Assembly (NCBI GenBank): GCA_030280995.1
Contig: JASXTE010000016.1
Span: forward strand, 9,571,001-9,635,000
DNA: 64,000 nt
Origin: Hemileia vastatrix
Lineage: Eukaryota > Basidiomycota > Pucciniomycetes > Pucciniales > Zaghouaniaceae
Direction of reading: 5' to 3'
The translations under genes and the position numbers were made by a program. Below are positions 35,545-47,343 of this stretch, one piece after another (positions within the stretch are counted from its first letter, which is position 1; every line of letters starts with the position of its first letter). The notes under the pieces were generated by a model. It saw only the letters and a list, made by a program, of their open reading frames with translations. It ran no database searches and had not been told where the DNA came from.

Positions 35545-36689
35545 TGTCGGTCAGTCGTCTAGAAGAGGTAAGAAAAATAGGAGAAAAAGGAGGAGAGAAG
35601 GAGGAGGACAAGGGAAAATAAGGAAATAAATCAAAGTAATATATATTTAATTTATTTGAGAGGGAAACAACGGTGAGCAACTTTGAGAGGTGACAAAAAC
35701 TTTAGATTTTATTAACAATAATATTATTAAATGTAAGGGTTCTGCGCGGCAAACAATTTTAATTACTATCAGACTTAAAGCAACCTTTGATTTGTTGTAT
35801 AGAATTTAAATTAGATTTGTATTACTAATAAAAAAAATATAAACGTAATAAATTGGTTATTTTTATTTGTTGAGTGTGTAATAAGTGATAAGGCTACAGG
35901 GGATTATCCAAGGCCCTTTTATAGGCAATGGGTCCTCTGAAGCGCTACTATATTTGTAAATACAATGATTAGAATGGAATAAAACAAACATATCAAAAGA
36001 GTAAATGAAACATAACAATATAGAGAAAAACATGAAACAAATAATTAAAAGCCCAATTAAGAATCCAATTTCCCCGCCATTAATTCCCAAATCAGTAAGT
36101 GACAATAGTGAATAACTAAACAAGATTGGAAACATAGGAACTATGAGAAATATAATTCCCAACAGATGGTACATTCTGATTAAAGGACATTTTAAGTGAA
36201 ACAAAAAATAATTTGACGCAACAAAACAAGCAATTAATCTCAATTTAGTCCACATTAATTTATTTGTTTTTTCTAACACAATTAAGGGTCAAAAGAAGCG
36301 TCCTTAATTATTGTTTAGTATCATATGAGAGGTATTATTTAATATATAAATTTAAGTAATTTAATTTAAATATATTATAAATCAAATTTACACTTGTAAT
36401 TATAATATATGTTTGTTTAATTAATTAAATATAAATTTATAATTATTAAATACATAAAAATGCGCCATTATTTGTAGAATATATTATATTATGCTCAATT
36501 TAATTGTATATATAAAAATATATATAACCAATAAATTTAATGTAACACTTGTATATAATAAAATTCTTATAAAATTTCATTATGCAATAAAATATTAAGT
36601 TATATTCATTAAATACAAGTCTTACCCACTCTTTAAGGTTTTATAATTTATATATCATTTACTGGACTCCTGGAATAGCCTGGCTGACA
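35545..36689 (-). repeat. GyB 3' LTR
   Basis: TGTCGGTCAGTCGTC to GGCTGACA. Minus-strand TATA box in CCCTTTTATAGG at about 35915-35925. The inverted polypurine tract CTCCCTCACTCT follows at 36690-36701. Confidence 0.95.
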
Positions 36690-36721
36690 CTCCCTCACTC
36701 TAAAAAAATAATAAAAAAATG

Positions 36722-39700
36722 CTAAGATTTTTTCTTTTTGTATTTTTTCAACAGAGCAGGCAGATTTGAAATTTCTTTGCCAGGTATCCATGCATCATGT
36801 TCAGATGATTTGTTCTTATATCTCAATAAATATTCAGTACCTCTTTCAGAAGTGATAATTCTATCATTGAGAATTTTATCAATTTCTGCTGTTTCTGTGA
36901 CTTCCTGAGGGTTCTTCTTAGGTCTTCCTCTTCTTTTTGGAAATAAGTCACTGTTGGAAGAATAAGGTTTAAGTAAAGAAATGGGAAAGACAGGATGTTT
37001 CCTATCATATGGAGAATACAATACAACTTCTACTGCATTATCACCAACCATTCTTTTAACAACAAATGGTCCTACAAAAGGATCTTTTAGTTTGTGGTTA
37101 CCTTGTAAATTGAAATGGACAGTAGAGATCAACACTTCATCACCCTTGTTAAATGTGTATTCTTTATGGGATTTATCCCATCTTTTCTTTTCATATTCAA
37201 ATGCTTTATCAATACAACTCTGAGCATGTTTTCTGCATAGCTGTTGCATTTGCATAAAAGATTTTACACCAGGGTGTAGTTCCAACTTAGGTAATTTATT
37301 ATTGAGAATCTGAGCAGGAGTGTTTGGGACATAACCTAACCAAAGCTCAAAAGGCTTTTTCTCAGTGACAGAATGAACAGTGCTATTATATGCAAATTCA
37401 AGACCAGGCAAAAGAGTGACCCAATCATGAGTAAATCTGTCATTGTCTTTATATTCTAAACCAAAGGCACAATACCTTCTAATCATATCTTCCAGAGTTT
37501 GAATCATTCTTTCAGCTAGACCATCAGTCTGAGGATGGTGAGCTGTAGACAATTTTAACTCACAGCCACAAATATCCATCAAAGAGGTCCAAAACTCAGA
37601 AGTGAATTTTGGATCCCTATCAGAGATAATGGCTTTTGGAAAACCAATAATATTAAACATGTAAGACCACCATAAGAAAGCTAATTCCTTGGTGGATACA
37701 TCTTTGTGGGTTGGAATAAATTTGCACATTTTTGTGAATCTATCAACTATTACCCAACAAGAGTTAAAGCTGTCTTTACCTGCAACAGGAAGACCAGTGA
37801 CAAAATCCATATTAATGATTTGCCAGGGAGCACTAGGTGCTTCAATATGTTGTAATAACCCTGCTCTCTTACCTGTTAACCTTTTAGATTTTTGGCAGGA
37901 ATAACAAGATTCAACATATAATTTTGTGTCTTCAGACATATTAGCCCACCATGCAGTGTTTTTGATTCTAATCAATGTTTTTTCAAGATCAAAATGTCCA
38001 GCTAATATGTCATCATGACAAAGTTTGAGGATAGTTTCTTTCATTGAAGGAGGAATAACAATTACATTGGTAAGCTTCCTTCTATAATATATATAACCAT
38101 CTTCAATAGAAAACTTTCCTTTATTTAAAGCATTTTGGTACTTTGCAGGAAGAGTTTTTATTAATGCTTGAATTGAAGCATTTTTAGGATCATTCAAAAT
38201 AGTAACTAATTTATTTAAGTCAGAATCTTTATCATATGAATCCAGTATTAACTGTAATAACTCTTCTTCCATATCAACTATAAATATACCATGTATATGA
38301 ACAGTATCATCTTCAGGTACATAAGCAGGATTGGAGTCATTATTTGGCAGAGGCAATCTGGAGAGCATATCTACATTAGAGTGAACGTTTCCAGCTCTAT
38401 GGATAATAGTCATCCTTCCTCTGTATTCCTGAACAGCAAGTTGCCACCTGAACATATGTCTGTTAGGTGTTTTGAGGTTTAAGAGAGATTTCACAGCACT
38501 ACAGTCAGTTACCAACTCAAATTTTTGGTCATCCAAGTAGTAATGAAGTTTCTCAAGAGCCCAAACAACTGCTAAGCACTCCAATTGAGTGGCACCATAT
38601 TTCAATCCACTATTTCTTAAGGTTCTTGAAATATAACAAATTACAACCTCTGAGGATTTATCATTAATAATTTGCTTTTGGTGAAGGGCAGCACCCAGAC
38701 CAATAAAGCTAGCATCTGTATAAAGTACAAATGGCTTGTTAAAATCTGAAGAGCCAATATAGGGGCTGTCATTAAGCAACTTTTCAATGTATTAAAAGCT
38801 TTCTGACAGTCATTATTCCAGAGAAAAGCAACATCTTTTCTGGTTAGTTTTGTAAGAGGCAAGGCTATGACCTGATAATTTTTAATATATTGTCTATAAT
38901 AGCCACACATACCCAAAAAACTTTGGATTTCTCTTACAGAAGTTGGTGCTTTCACATTTTGAATGGCAGCAACTTTATTATGGTCTACACAAATTTGTAA
39001 GCCTGACACAACATGGCCAAGGACTTTCAAAGATTGAAAACCAAATTTACACTTTTTTAAAGATAAGGTCATATTGATTTCATCCATTTTTTGGAAAACT
39101 CTATTCAAGTGAATCATATTTTCATCAAAAGTTTTAGAAAAAACAATAATATCATCAATATAAACCATGAGCCAACCTTCAATAATTTCCTGATGGAAAG
39201 TGTTATCCATGACTTTCTGGAAAACTGAAGGAGCATTTTTAGGGCCAAATGGCATCCTAACATACTTATATATTCCCATATGAGTAGCAATAAGCAAAAA
39301 ATTTTGAGAATTTTTCTCAACTGGAACTTGATGATAACCTTTATTACCATCCAGACAACTAATAAATTTTGCACCTTGCAAGGTAGCATGTATTGAATTA
39401 ATTCTGGGTAAAGGATAAATATCATCAACAGTATAAGTATTTATAGCTCTGTAATCTCCAAATAATCTAGCTTTATCTTTTTCATATGAAATCAAGACTG
39501 GGGAGATGACACAATATTTGGGGGTGACATCCACTTTCTCAATGATATTCATTTTCAATAATGTTTCAATATTATCTTCAATATCTTTTCTTTTTGATGG
39601 AGAAGCAGGATATGGTTTTTTCTTAAGGGAAGGAGGAATATCACTCAAATTACAGGATAAGGTAATTTTCATCTCTTCCTGAACAATTCCCAAGACATGA

Positions 39701-42215
39701 GAACCATGAGCAAAAGCCATAGGGAAAGAGGTAATAGAGGCAACAATAGAATCCTTTTGTTCATTAGTCAAATAATAACCAAAAGAAGCAGTATTTATTT
39801 CATGTAATAAATCATCCATTTCAGTTGTTGTTCTACCTTTACATTGGGTCAGTGAGTTACAAGATTTCAACAAATGCCCAGAAGGTTTAGGAGAAGAAAT
39901 TTTGAATTTTCTTTTCCCATTCATTCCTAAGGTAAAGCAATTATTTGCTGGGTCCAGTTTCACACCAAACATGGTTAAAATATCATTTCCCATAATAAAC
40001 CAATTGCTCAAATTATCATTTTTCATGACAACAAACTCACAAATAGCTCTGACAAAACCACCATTATATTTGAAGAATGCAGAGGTTTTGTATTTGCCAA
40101 TAGGAAATAAGGTAGAACCATACCCTCTCCATTTTTCAGAAGTTATAGGCAATAATTTACTCAAATATTCCTTATCCACTGAAGCCAAAGCTTTTTCAGA
40201 TACTACACTTCCTCCAGCACCAGAATCAAGAACTACATCAACATTTTTACCATTAATGATAACAGGTGCCTTTAAAGGGGATATGGGAATAGAATTGTTA
40301 GTAATATCTTTAATTATCTCAGCATTTTCTACTGAAGATAAATTCAATACACAATCTTCAGATATATTATTTAAATAATGGACATCATGTTCCAACATTA
40401 AAACATCTTTAACAGATTCATTGTCATAGGAGATATTACTTTCACAGTCACTGGAAGAATTATTGACATCAAGTTCAACTTCATCAGTGTCTTCATTTTG
40501 TTCAACAAGATGAATTTTCTTGTCACAAACATGACCCTTCTGCCACGGTTTGTTACATTTATAACTAGTATTTGTTGCATATTTTTTAGGTGCAACTGGG
40601 GCAGAGGGTTTACCAGATTTTTCTGGGAGTTTTATAGAAGGTTTATTCTGATCATTATAAGATTTACTAAGGTAATTCTTTGGTTCATATCTATGGTTGA
40701 GTAGTACTTCATTACAGATGTTAATGAAAGAAGAATTTTCCCTTACATGCTCAGTTCTAGCAACAATCAAATCCCTAAGAGAATTTGGTAATTTATACAA
40801 GATTTTATCTCTCCAAATATCATAATCCATCTTTGGATCAATTGCTCTAAGGATTTTAGTTATTTTCATCAGAAAAACAATGGGCTTTTCAACAGAGGAG
40901 GATACATATCTAGTATTCTCATACAGTCTCTGCTGAGATAACCTGAATTTTGAACCACCAAACTGATTCTCAATCAAGGATTTCCAATCATTCCATGTAT
41001 AATGATTGTTATCTAAGAGGACAGATTCATACCACATCAAGGCTACATTGGAAAATAAAGAAATTAGCTTAGAAACAATTTCCTCATCAGGTAGTTTATA
41101 AGATCTCTTTAAATTATCAATTCTTTGGGTAAAGTGTTGCCAATCAGAGGAAGAATCACCATCAAAGGTAGGATATTGGTCTAACTTAGGCCAATTTTTC
41201 TGACTACTGGGATGGTCCACTTTTTGGTTTGAATTATTCATTAGTAATAATTCCTGAAGTTTAGCCAGGTGTTCAGAAATTTCATTATTTACAGAAACAG
41301 CTGGTGCATGACCATCACAAGATTTTTTGCTAGTAGCAAAAGATTTTACAGACTCATTGTCAGTTTGTTTAATGGTTGAAATATGAGGAAGAAAGGATGA
41401 ACTTTGTTCAGGTTTTTTCCCTTTATTTTTATGCAGCTTATTTGCAGAAATCTCATTTAATTCATTATTGATGGTTAAGGTTGAGAACTTTTCCTGTAGG
41501 TCAGACACATAGTTTCTTATTCTTGGAATTTCAGACATCTGGTCATTTACTTTTGCAAGAGATAGAACATTTCTGTCCTCAGAAACTGAGTGCTTGGTAC
41601 TTAGTGCATGGAAATCATTTTTTAGCTTCTTAAACTCATTTTGTAGAGATTTTATTTCATTCTTGAATGAATAATTTTCCTCAATAAGGGGTTTCAATTC
41701 ACTCAAGGTCTTATGTAGACTGATATTTCTATCTGAGATAGCTCTATGGTCACTTCTTATTTGTTTTTGTTGACTAAGAACAATATTCAAGGTTTCTTTG
41801 ATTTTTAAATAAGCTGTATCTTGTACAGAAGAACTCACTTTACATTGCAAGTGTAAATTATTTAATCTATCATTTTCATGGATTAACACATCTCTCACAT
41901 GTTTGTCTTTCACAATATTAAAATCAAGGGTATCTTTCAATATTTCCTCAGAAGTTTTTTCAATTAAGGTATAGATTTCAGGGGGAACAGAATCATTTTT
42001 AATTGCAAGAGAAGGATTAATTAAAGATGTAGAAGTTAAATGTAAAGGTTCATCAAATGACAATTTTCTAATTACATCAATAGGGCTACTAGTTACAGGA
42101 AGCTGTCTTTTAACAGGTTTAACTGTTCTTTCACCATGTTCAATAATATTACCTGCAGAAGAAGATTTATTAGAAAACATACCCAAGTGACTATCAACCA
42201 AATTACTTACCATGG
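36722..42215 (-). pseudogene. GyB gag-protease-pol polyprotein, one frameshift
   Basis: About 1830 codons. From the N-terminus: helical gag segment; gag core (WPKLDQYPTFDGDSSSDWQH); zinc knuckle CX2CX7HXC in which the first Cys is Ser (SYKCNKPWQKGHVC, about 40560); protease VVLDSGAGGSVVS; RT with CLDGNKGYHQ, MPFGPKNAPSVFQ and YIDDIIVFS; RNase H with YTDASFIGLGAAL; integrase with the zinc domain, SDRDPKFTSEFW and HHPQTDGLAERM; and a C-terminal chromodomain (EIDKILNDR, EYLLRYKNKSSEHDAWIPGK). One base is missing at about 38748 compared with GyA (CTGG became CTG), splitting RT from RNase H and integrase. The first ATG near 42213 overlaps the stop of ORF1; an open frame extends upstream to 42540. 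Start therefore uncertain. Confidence 0.93.
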
Positions 42216-42887
42216 CAGAGGAGGAAACTTCCCCTGGGACTGGGTTTGGGATTGTGCTTGGGCCTTCTTTCTCCTGCCTTGTTGGTAGGGATGAGGAGGT
42301 GGATGGAAATTGGGTGTTCTGGATGGGCCAGGCTGATGATAAGGAGGGTGTTGCACATTCTGTTGGTAGTGACTCATTAGATAATCCCATTTCCATTGCT
42401 CTACTTCCATAGTATTTGGATTTTGGATGGTTGAGCTGGGTGGCTGTGAAGGTTGAGCCTGAAGCTGAGGCTGATTGGGAGGCAACTGAGGAGGGGCCTG
42501 GGCCTGAATCTGGTTCCTGAGTTCTTGGACCTGATCCCACAATGTGTCTACCTTTGCTTTGTACGTCATATTTTCTGTCTTCAACTCTTTTATATGACTG
42601 GATAGGTTGCTGATTTGTTGTGGCAGAGGAAGCTTTTTTATTTTGAAGCCTTTTGGAAGACCTCTTGAGGCACTAGAGGCTTTACTTCCTTCTGTGGTAC
42701 TGGGGGAAGGGGGTTTGGTTTGTTTGCATTTCCTGTCATTTCCACATCCTGCAGTATGTGAAGTCTTTGTGTTAGCATAAGATTTTTTATGACCAACTTT
42801 AGAAGAACTTACAGTGTCAGCATCATAGTCAATTTCTATCTCATCCACTTGCATGTTATCCATTTTTTCTGCCAAATTGTTGGACAT
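42207..42887 (-). CDS. GyB ORF1, coiled-coil Gag-like protein
   Basis: 226 codons. An acidic N-terminus (MSNNLAEKMDNMQVDEIEID), Ser/Lys-rich segment, predicted coiled coil (QQISNLSSHIKELKTENMTY) and long Pro/Gln-rich tail ending GKFPPLPW. The frame is supported as genuine because GyE and Gy1 keep the same frame at the tail (PGPSRT, GRRK, P-W/R, stop). No known domain recognised; by position a structural or RNA-chaperone protein made before Gag-Pol. Its stop lies in ATGGTAAGT, which both overlaps a possible ATG of the next frame and is a consensus 5' splice site. Confidence 0.75.
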   Translation of the reverse strand: MSNNLAEKMDNMQVDEIEIDYDADTVSSSKVGHKKSYANTKTSHTAGCGNDRKCKQTKPPSPSTTEGSKASSASRGLPKGFKIKKLPLPQQISNLSSHIKELKTENMTYKAKVDTLWDQVQELRNQIQAQAPPQLPPNQPQLQAQPSQPPSSTIQNPNTMEVEQWKWDYLMSHYQQNVQHPPYHQPGPSRTPNFHPPPHPYQQGRRKKAQAQSQTQSQGKFPPLPW

Positions 42888-43576
42888 ACTAGTGGGAAGA
42901 TTTATATTTTACTTTTTACTTTATAAAAAAATAATAAAAGTTAGTCAATAATTGCTCCAAATAATAAAAAAAAATATTTAATTAATTAAATTATAGAAAA
43001 AAATAATTTTCAATATAAAGTAATAATTAAAAAATTAATTTTAAAAAAAAATGGATTGCAAGGTTAAATTGGGAATAACAAGTAAGTTAATTCAACCAAT
43101 TAATTACCAATATTAAATATGGCAATATATTTGGGACTAAGCACAATGTACTTTTAAGTCAACCAAAATTAACAATAATTAATAATAAAAAAAAATTAAA
43201 TTAATAATTCAATTTGTATTAATAATAATGTCAATTCTTCTAGGACTAAGAGGATTTAACACTCTATAATGGTCAACTAGGAAAAAAAAATTTTAAAAAT
43301 TGAACACTTACACTCAGTGAATCAGCAATTAAGCCACAATCACTGTTATTGCAATAAAAATATAGTAATATGAGTGAGAGGCGCAAAGGTGAACTTACTA
43401 TAGTGATCGAAAAATCACTTCAAAATAATATAAAAATTAATATTATATAAACCTAAGATGTCAACCCCAAGTTCGAAACACAGTCGCGGCAAAAGTTTCG
43501 TTTTGCTAGGTGGTCCGTGCGTTTTGTCGTTCGTCGCCAGGCTCGATCGTCGTCGTCGTTTGGAAAGGTCCCCAGT
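42888..43576 (-). other. GyB 5' leader with primer-binding site
   Basis: Non-coding. Directly next to the LTR, after two bases, the minus strand reads TGGGGACC (43574-43567), which can pair with a tRNA ending GGUCCCCA, a plausible primer-binding site; the tRNA is not identified. A 6-bp hairpin AGTGAT-CGAAAA-ATCACT at 43402-43419 is conserved with a different loop in GyE. GTAAGT-like donors and a CCTAG acceptor suggest possible leader splicing. Confidence 0.6.
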
Positions 43577-44721
43577 TGTCGGTCAGTCGTCTAGAAGAGG
43601 TAAGAAAAATAGGAGAAAAAGGAGGAGAGAAGGAGGAGGACAAGGGAAAATAAGGAAATAAATCAAAGTAATATATATTTAATTTATTTGAGAGGGAAAC
43701 AACGGTGAGCAACTTTGAGAGGTGACAAAAACTTTAGATTTTATTAACAATAATATTATTAAATGTAAGAGTTCTGCGCGGCAAACAATTTTAATTACTA
43801 TCAGACTTAAAGCAACCTTTGATTTGTTGTATAGAATTTAAATTAGATTTGTATTACTAATAAAAAAAATATAAACGTAATAAATTGGTTATTTTTATTT
43901 GTTGAGTGTGTAATAAGTGATAAGGCTACAGGGGATTATCCAAGGCCCTTTTATAGGCAATGGGTCCTCTGAAGCGCTACTATATTTGTAAATACAATGA
44001 TTAGAATGGAATAAAACAAACATATCAAAAGAGTAAATGAAACATAACAATATAGAGAAAAACATGAAACAAATAATTAAAAGCCCAATTAAGAATCCAA
44101 TTTCCCCGCCATTAATTCCCAAATCAGTAAGTGACAATAGTGAATAACTAAACAAGATTGGAAACATAGGAACTATGAGAAATATAATTCCCAACAGATG
44201 GTACATTCTGATTAAAGGACATTTTAAGTGAAACAAAAAATAATTTGACGCAACAAAACAAGCAATTAATCTCAATTTAGTCCAAATTAATTTATTTGTT
44301 TTTTCTAACACAATTAAGGGTCAAAAGAAGCGTCCTTAATTATTGTTTAGTATCATATGAGAGGTATTATTTAATATATAAATTTAAGTAATTTAATTTA
44401 AATATATTATAAATCAAATTTACACTTGTAATTATAATATATGTTTTTTTAATTAATTAAATATAAATTTATAATTATTAAATACATAAAAATGCGCCAT
44501 TATTTGTAGAATATATTATATTATGCTCAATTTAATTGTATATATAAAAATATATATAACCAATAAATTTAATGTAACACTTGTATATAATAAAATTCTT
44601 ATATAATTTCATTATGCAATAAAATATTAAGTTATATTCATTAAATACAAGTCTTACCCACTCTTTAAGGTTTTATAATTTATATATCATTTACTGGACT
44701 CCTGGAATAGCCTGGCTGACA
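43577..44721 (-). repeat. GyB 5' LTR
   Basis: 1145 bp, nearly identical to 35545-36689. Minus-strand TATA box in CCCTTTTATAGG at about 43946-43957; transcription would run towards lower coordinates into ORF1. Confidence 0.95.
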
Positions 44722-45398
44722 ATGGCAGAGGAGTAAACTTCCCCTGGGACTGGGTTTGGGATTGTGCTTGGGCCTTCTTTCTCCTGCCTTGTTGGTAGGG
44801 ATGAGGAGGTGGATGGAAATTGGGTGTTCTGGATGGGCCAGGCTGATGATGAGGAGGGTGTTGCACATTATGTTGGTAGTGACTCATTAGATAATCCCAT
44901 TTCTATTGCTCTACTTCCATAGTATTTGGATTTTGGATGGTTGAGCTGGGTGGCTGTGAAGGTTGAGCCAGAGACTGAGGCTGATTGTGAGGCAACTGAG
45001 GAGGGGCCTGGGCCTGAATCTGGTTCCTGAGTTCTTGAACTTGATCCTACAAGGTGTCTACCTTTGCTTTGTACGTCATATTTTCTGTCTTCAACTCTTT
45101 TATATGACTGGATAGGTTGCTGATTTGTTGTGGCAGAGGAAGCTTTTTTATTTTGAAGCCTTTTGGAAGACCTTCTTGAGGCACTAGAGGCTTTACCTCC
45201 TTCTGTGGTACTGGGGGAAGGGGGTTTGGTTTGTTTGCATTTCCTGTCATTTCCACATCCTGCAGTATGTGAGTTCTTTGTGTTAGCATAAGATTTTTTA
45301 TGACCAACTTTAGAAGAACTTACAGTGTCAGCATCATAGTCAATTTCTATTTCATCCACTTGCATGTTATCCATTTTTTCTGCCAAATTGTTGGACAT
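44722..45398 (-). pseudogene. GyA ORF1, frameshifted
   Basis: Same protein as GyB ORF1 (MSNNLAEKMDNMQVDEIEID) but with an extra base near 45172 (GACCTTCTTG against GACCTCTTG), which moves the coiled coil into another frame, and a stop near the end (GAGGAGTAAACTTCC). It ends at the GyB insertion site and continues at 35544. Confidence 0.88.
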
Positions 45399-46030
45399 AC
45401 TAGTGGGAAGATTTTAATTTACTTCTTATTTCTTAAAAAAAATAATAAAAGTTAGTCAATAATTGCTCCAAATAATAAAAAAAAATTTTATTAATTAAAT
45501 TATAGAAAAAAAATTTTGAATATAAAGTAATAATTATAAAAAATTAATTTTAAAAAAAATGGATTGCAAGGTTAAATTGGGAATAACAATCAAGTTAATT
45601 CAACCAATTAATTACCAATATTAAATATGGAAATATATTTGGGACTAAGCACAATGTACTTTTAAGTCAACCAAAATTAACAATAATTAATAATAATAAA
45701 AAAATTAAATTAATAATTCAATTTGTATTAATAAAAAATGTTAATTCTTCTAGTACTAAGAGGATTTAACACTCTATAATGGTCAACTAGGAAAAAAAAT
45801 ATTTAATAATTGAACACTTACACTCAGTGAATCAGCAATTAAGCCACAATCACTGTTATTTCAGTAAAAATATAGTAATATGAGTGAGAGGTGCAAAGGT
45901 GAACTTACTATAGTGATCGAAAAATCACTTCAAAATAATATAAAAATTAATATAATATAAACCTAAGAAATCGAACCCAAGTTCGAAACACAGTCGCGGC
46001 AAAAGTTTTGTTTTTTGCTAGGTGGTCCAT
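45399..46030 (-). other. GyA 5' leader, cut by GyC
   Basis: Alignable with 42888-43576, including the hairpin AGTGAT-CGAAAA-ATCACT at 45912-45929. It breaks at 46030 (GGTGGTCCAT) and resumes after GyC at 59806 (CCGTGCGTTTTGTCG), then reaches the primer-binding site and LTR at 59852. Confidence 0.8.
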
Positions 46031-47167
46031 TGTGGTAGCCTAAAGTTTAGTACGGCACCTAAATATGTAAATGGAGTTATTACGGCATGCAAGATTGGCG
46101 TTATTATTTTTTTATATATAAAAGGGTTTTATTTAATTTATTGGAGTTTAAAATATGAAGAAATTGGTCACGAGCGAATGCCTACACAAATACAATTTAT
46201 TTTACGGAGAAAACTTATTTTTTACGGTCTGAAAAATTTATAAGTATCAAGTCGAGTCACTCAAGAACCTTGGGAAATTTTCCCAGAATTTTTACTATTT
46301 TTCTTATATTTTTAAATGAATTTTAAAGTTTTATAGAAATATTTACGTTTTCAAAAATTACTTAACTTTGATGAATTTTCACGGGGTAATTAGAGCTGCG
46401 CAGACTACGAATATTAGTTTGGTAGGTAAAGGGGAAGTAGCTCTATTATGTGTAATTTTTCTAGATTTTTTATTATGGTTTTAAGGTTCTTAATTGAGTC
46501 CGGAAGTCCGTACGGAGTCCGTACGGACTCCGCTTTGACTCCGTTCCGGCTCCGTACGGACTCCGTACGGGCTCCGGATTGACTCTGGAAGAGCTCTGGA
46601 GGGGAAAACTTAGGCACGTGACTAGGAATACTTAAGCGCGTCTCAAACTCGAAATTGGGAAGGGGGACACATCATACAGCTTAATCATTAACTACCACAG
46701 TCTCATTTTTTATTACTCAACAAATTAAAATAACTTGTAATACCCTTATAACATTATTATTTTTTACATAACATCTTAGAAATACAATTCAACAGTTTAA
46801 ATAACACTTCATACAGGGTATCTTTAGAAAGGTCTTCATCGCTGGGACTTGATTATTGCTGTCTCATATAAATTTAAAATATTATAAAAACATAAAAGTC
46901 AATCTTTACAGATCTTTCACTGGTACACCTTAATTGTTGTTATCAGTATTTCGTTCTCAACAGCCACTTTCTTTTAATCTCAATAAGCGTTAAATATTTT
47001 AGAGTTTCATTATTTTCATCAATTAGATCCAAGTAGATTGGTTAGCTTAGTGATTTAGAATTCCCATTTTGTTATTTTATTGGAAGGACGGGGTTTTCAG
47101 CTAAATCCACATATCTCCTCCGGATTCTGCTTACAGCAAGGCGACTGTAAGAGTTTACCTTATCATA
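46031..47167 (+). repeat. GyC 5' LTR
   Basis: TGTGGTAGCC to TTATCATA. A plus-strand TATA box is in TATATATAAAAGG (about 46113-46125). A CpG-rich block at 46498-46600 holds four palindromic CCGTACGG copies. Small frames such as 46022-46243 start in or before the LTR and are not considered genes. Confidence 0.92.
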
Positions 47168-47169
47168 GT

Positions 47170-47186
47170 TGGCGCCCAACGTGGGG
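47170..47186 (+). promoter_or_regulatory. GyC primer-binding site
   Basis: TGGCGCCCAACGTGGGG begins two bases after the LTR. It has the TGG start expected for pairing with a tRNA CCA end and resembles primer-binding sites of other Ty3/gypsy elements and retroviruses. The tRNA is not identified here. Confidence 0.85.
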
Positions 47187-47343
47187 TTCGATTACTCTAG
47201 CTTTCTTTAAAGACTTACTTGGATCAAGAACGTTATTAGCCTGCAAGAGGCTTATTTTCTGGAACTCTAATTGGATTTTTGTTATTGGCCTGCAAGAGGC
47301 TTGTTATTTTATCGATTGTTAACGCTTTTCATTACTTATTGGG

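Larger units (their letters stand above)
35545..44721 (-). mobile_element. GyB: nearly intact chromovirus
   Basis: 9177 bp with two 1145-bp LTRs and 5-bp duplications ATGGC (35540-35544 and 44722-44726) within ORF1 of GyA. Comparing the LTRs by eye I find about four differences, which means a young insertion. ORF1 is open and the gag-pol frame has one single-base deletion. Closest to an autonomous member of the family in this window. Confidence 0.95.

Noticed and set aside
35863..36279. A 138-residue hydrophobic frame on the minus strand repeated in the GyB LTRs (also 43895-44311; shorter in GyA at 29434-29742 and 60221-60529)
   Set aside because: It spans the LTR TATA box (CCTATAAAAGG on the minus strand) and so lies largely upstream of the expected transcription start. 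It is shared only because the LTRs are copies, and AT-rich DNA readily gives hydrophobic frames.
39902..40378. 158-residue plus-strand frames opposite the protease of GyB and GyA (also 33230-33706)
   Set aside because: Exact shadows of the minus-strand protease coding sequence; both occur because the two elements are related.
46022..46243. 73-residue frame at the GyC LTR start (also 58657-58881)
   Set aside because: Lies within the LTR across the TATA box and is duplicated only through the LTR; no domain recognised.
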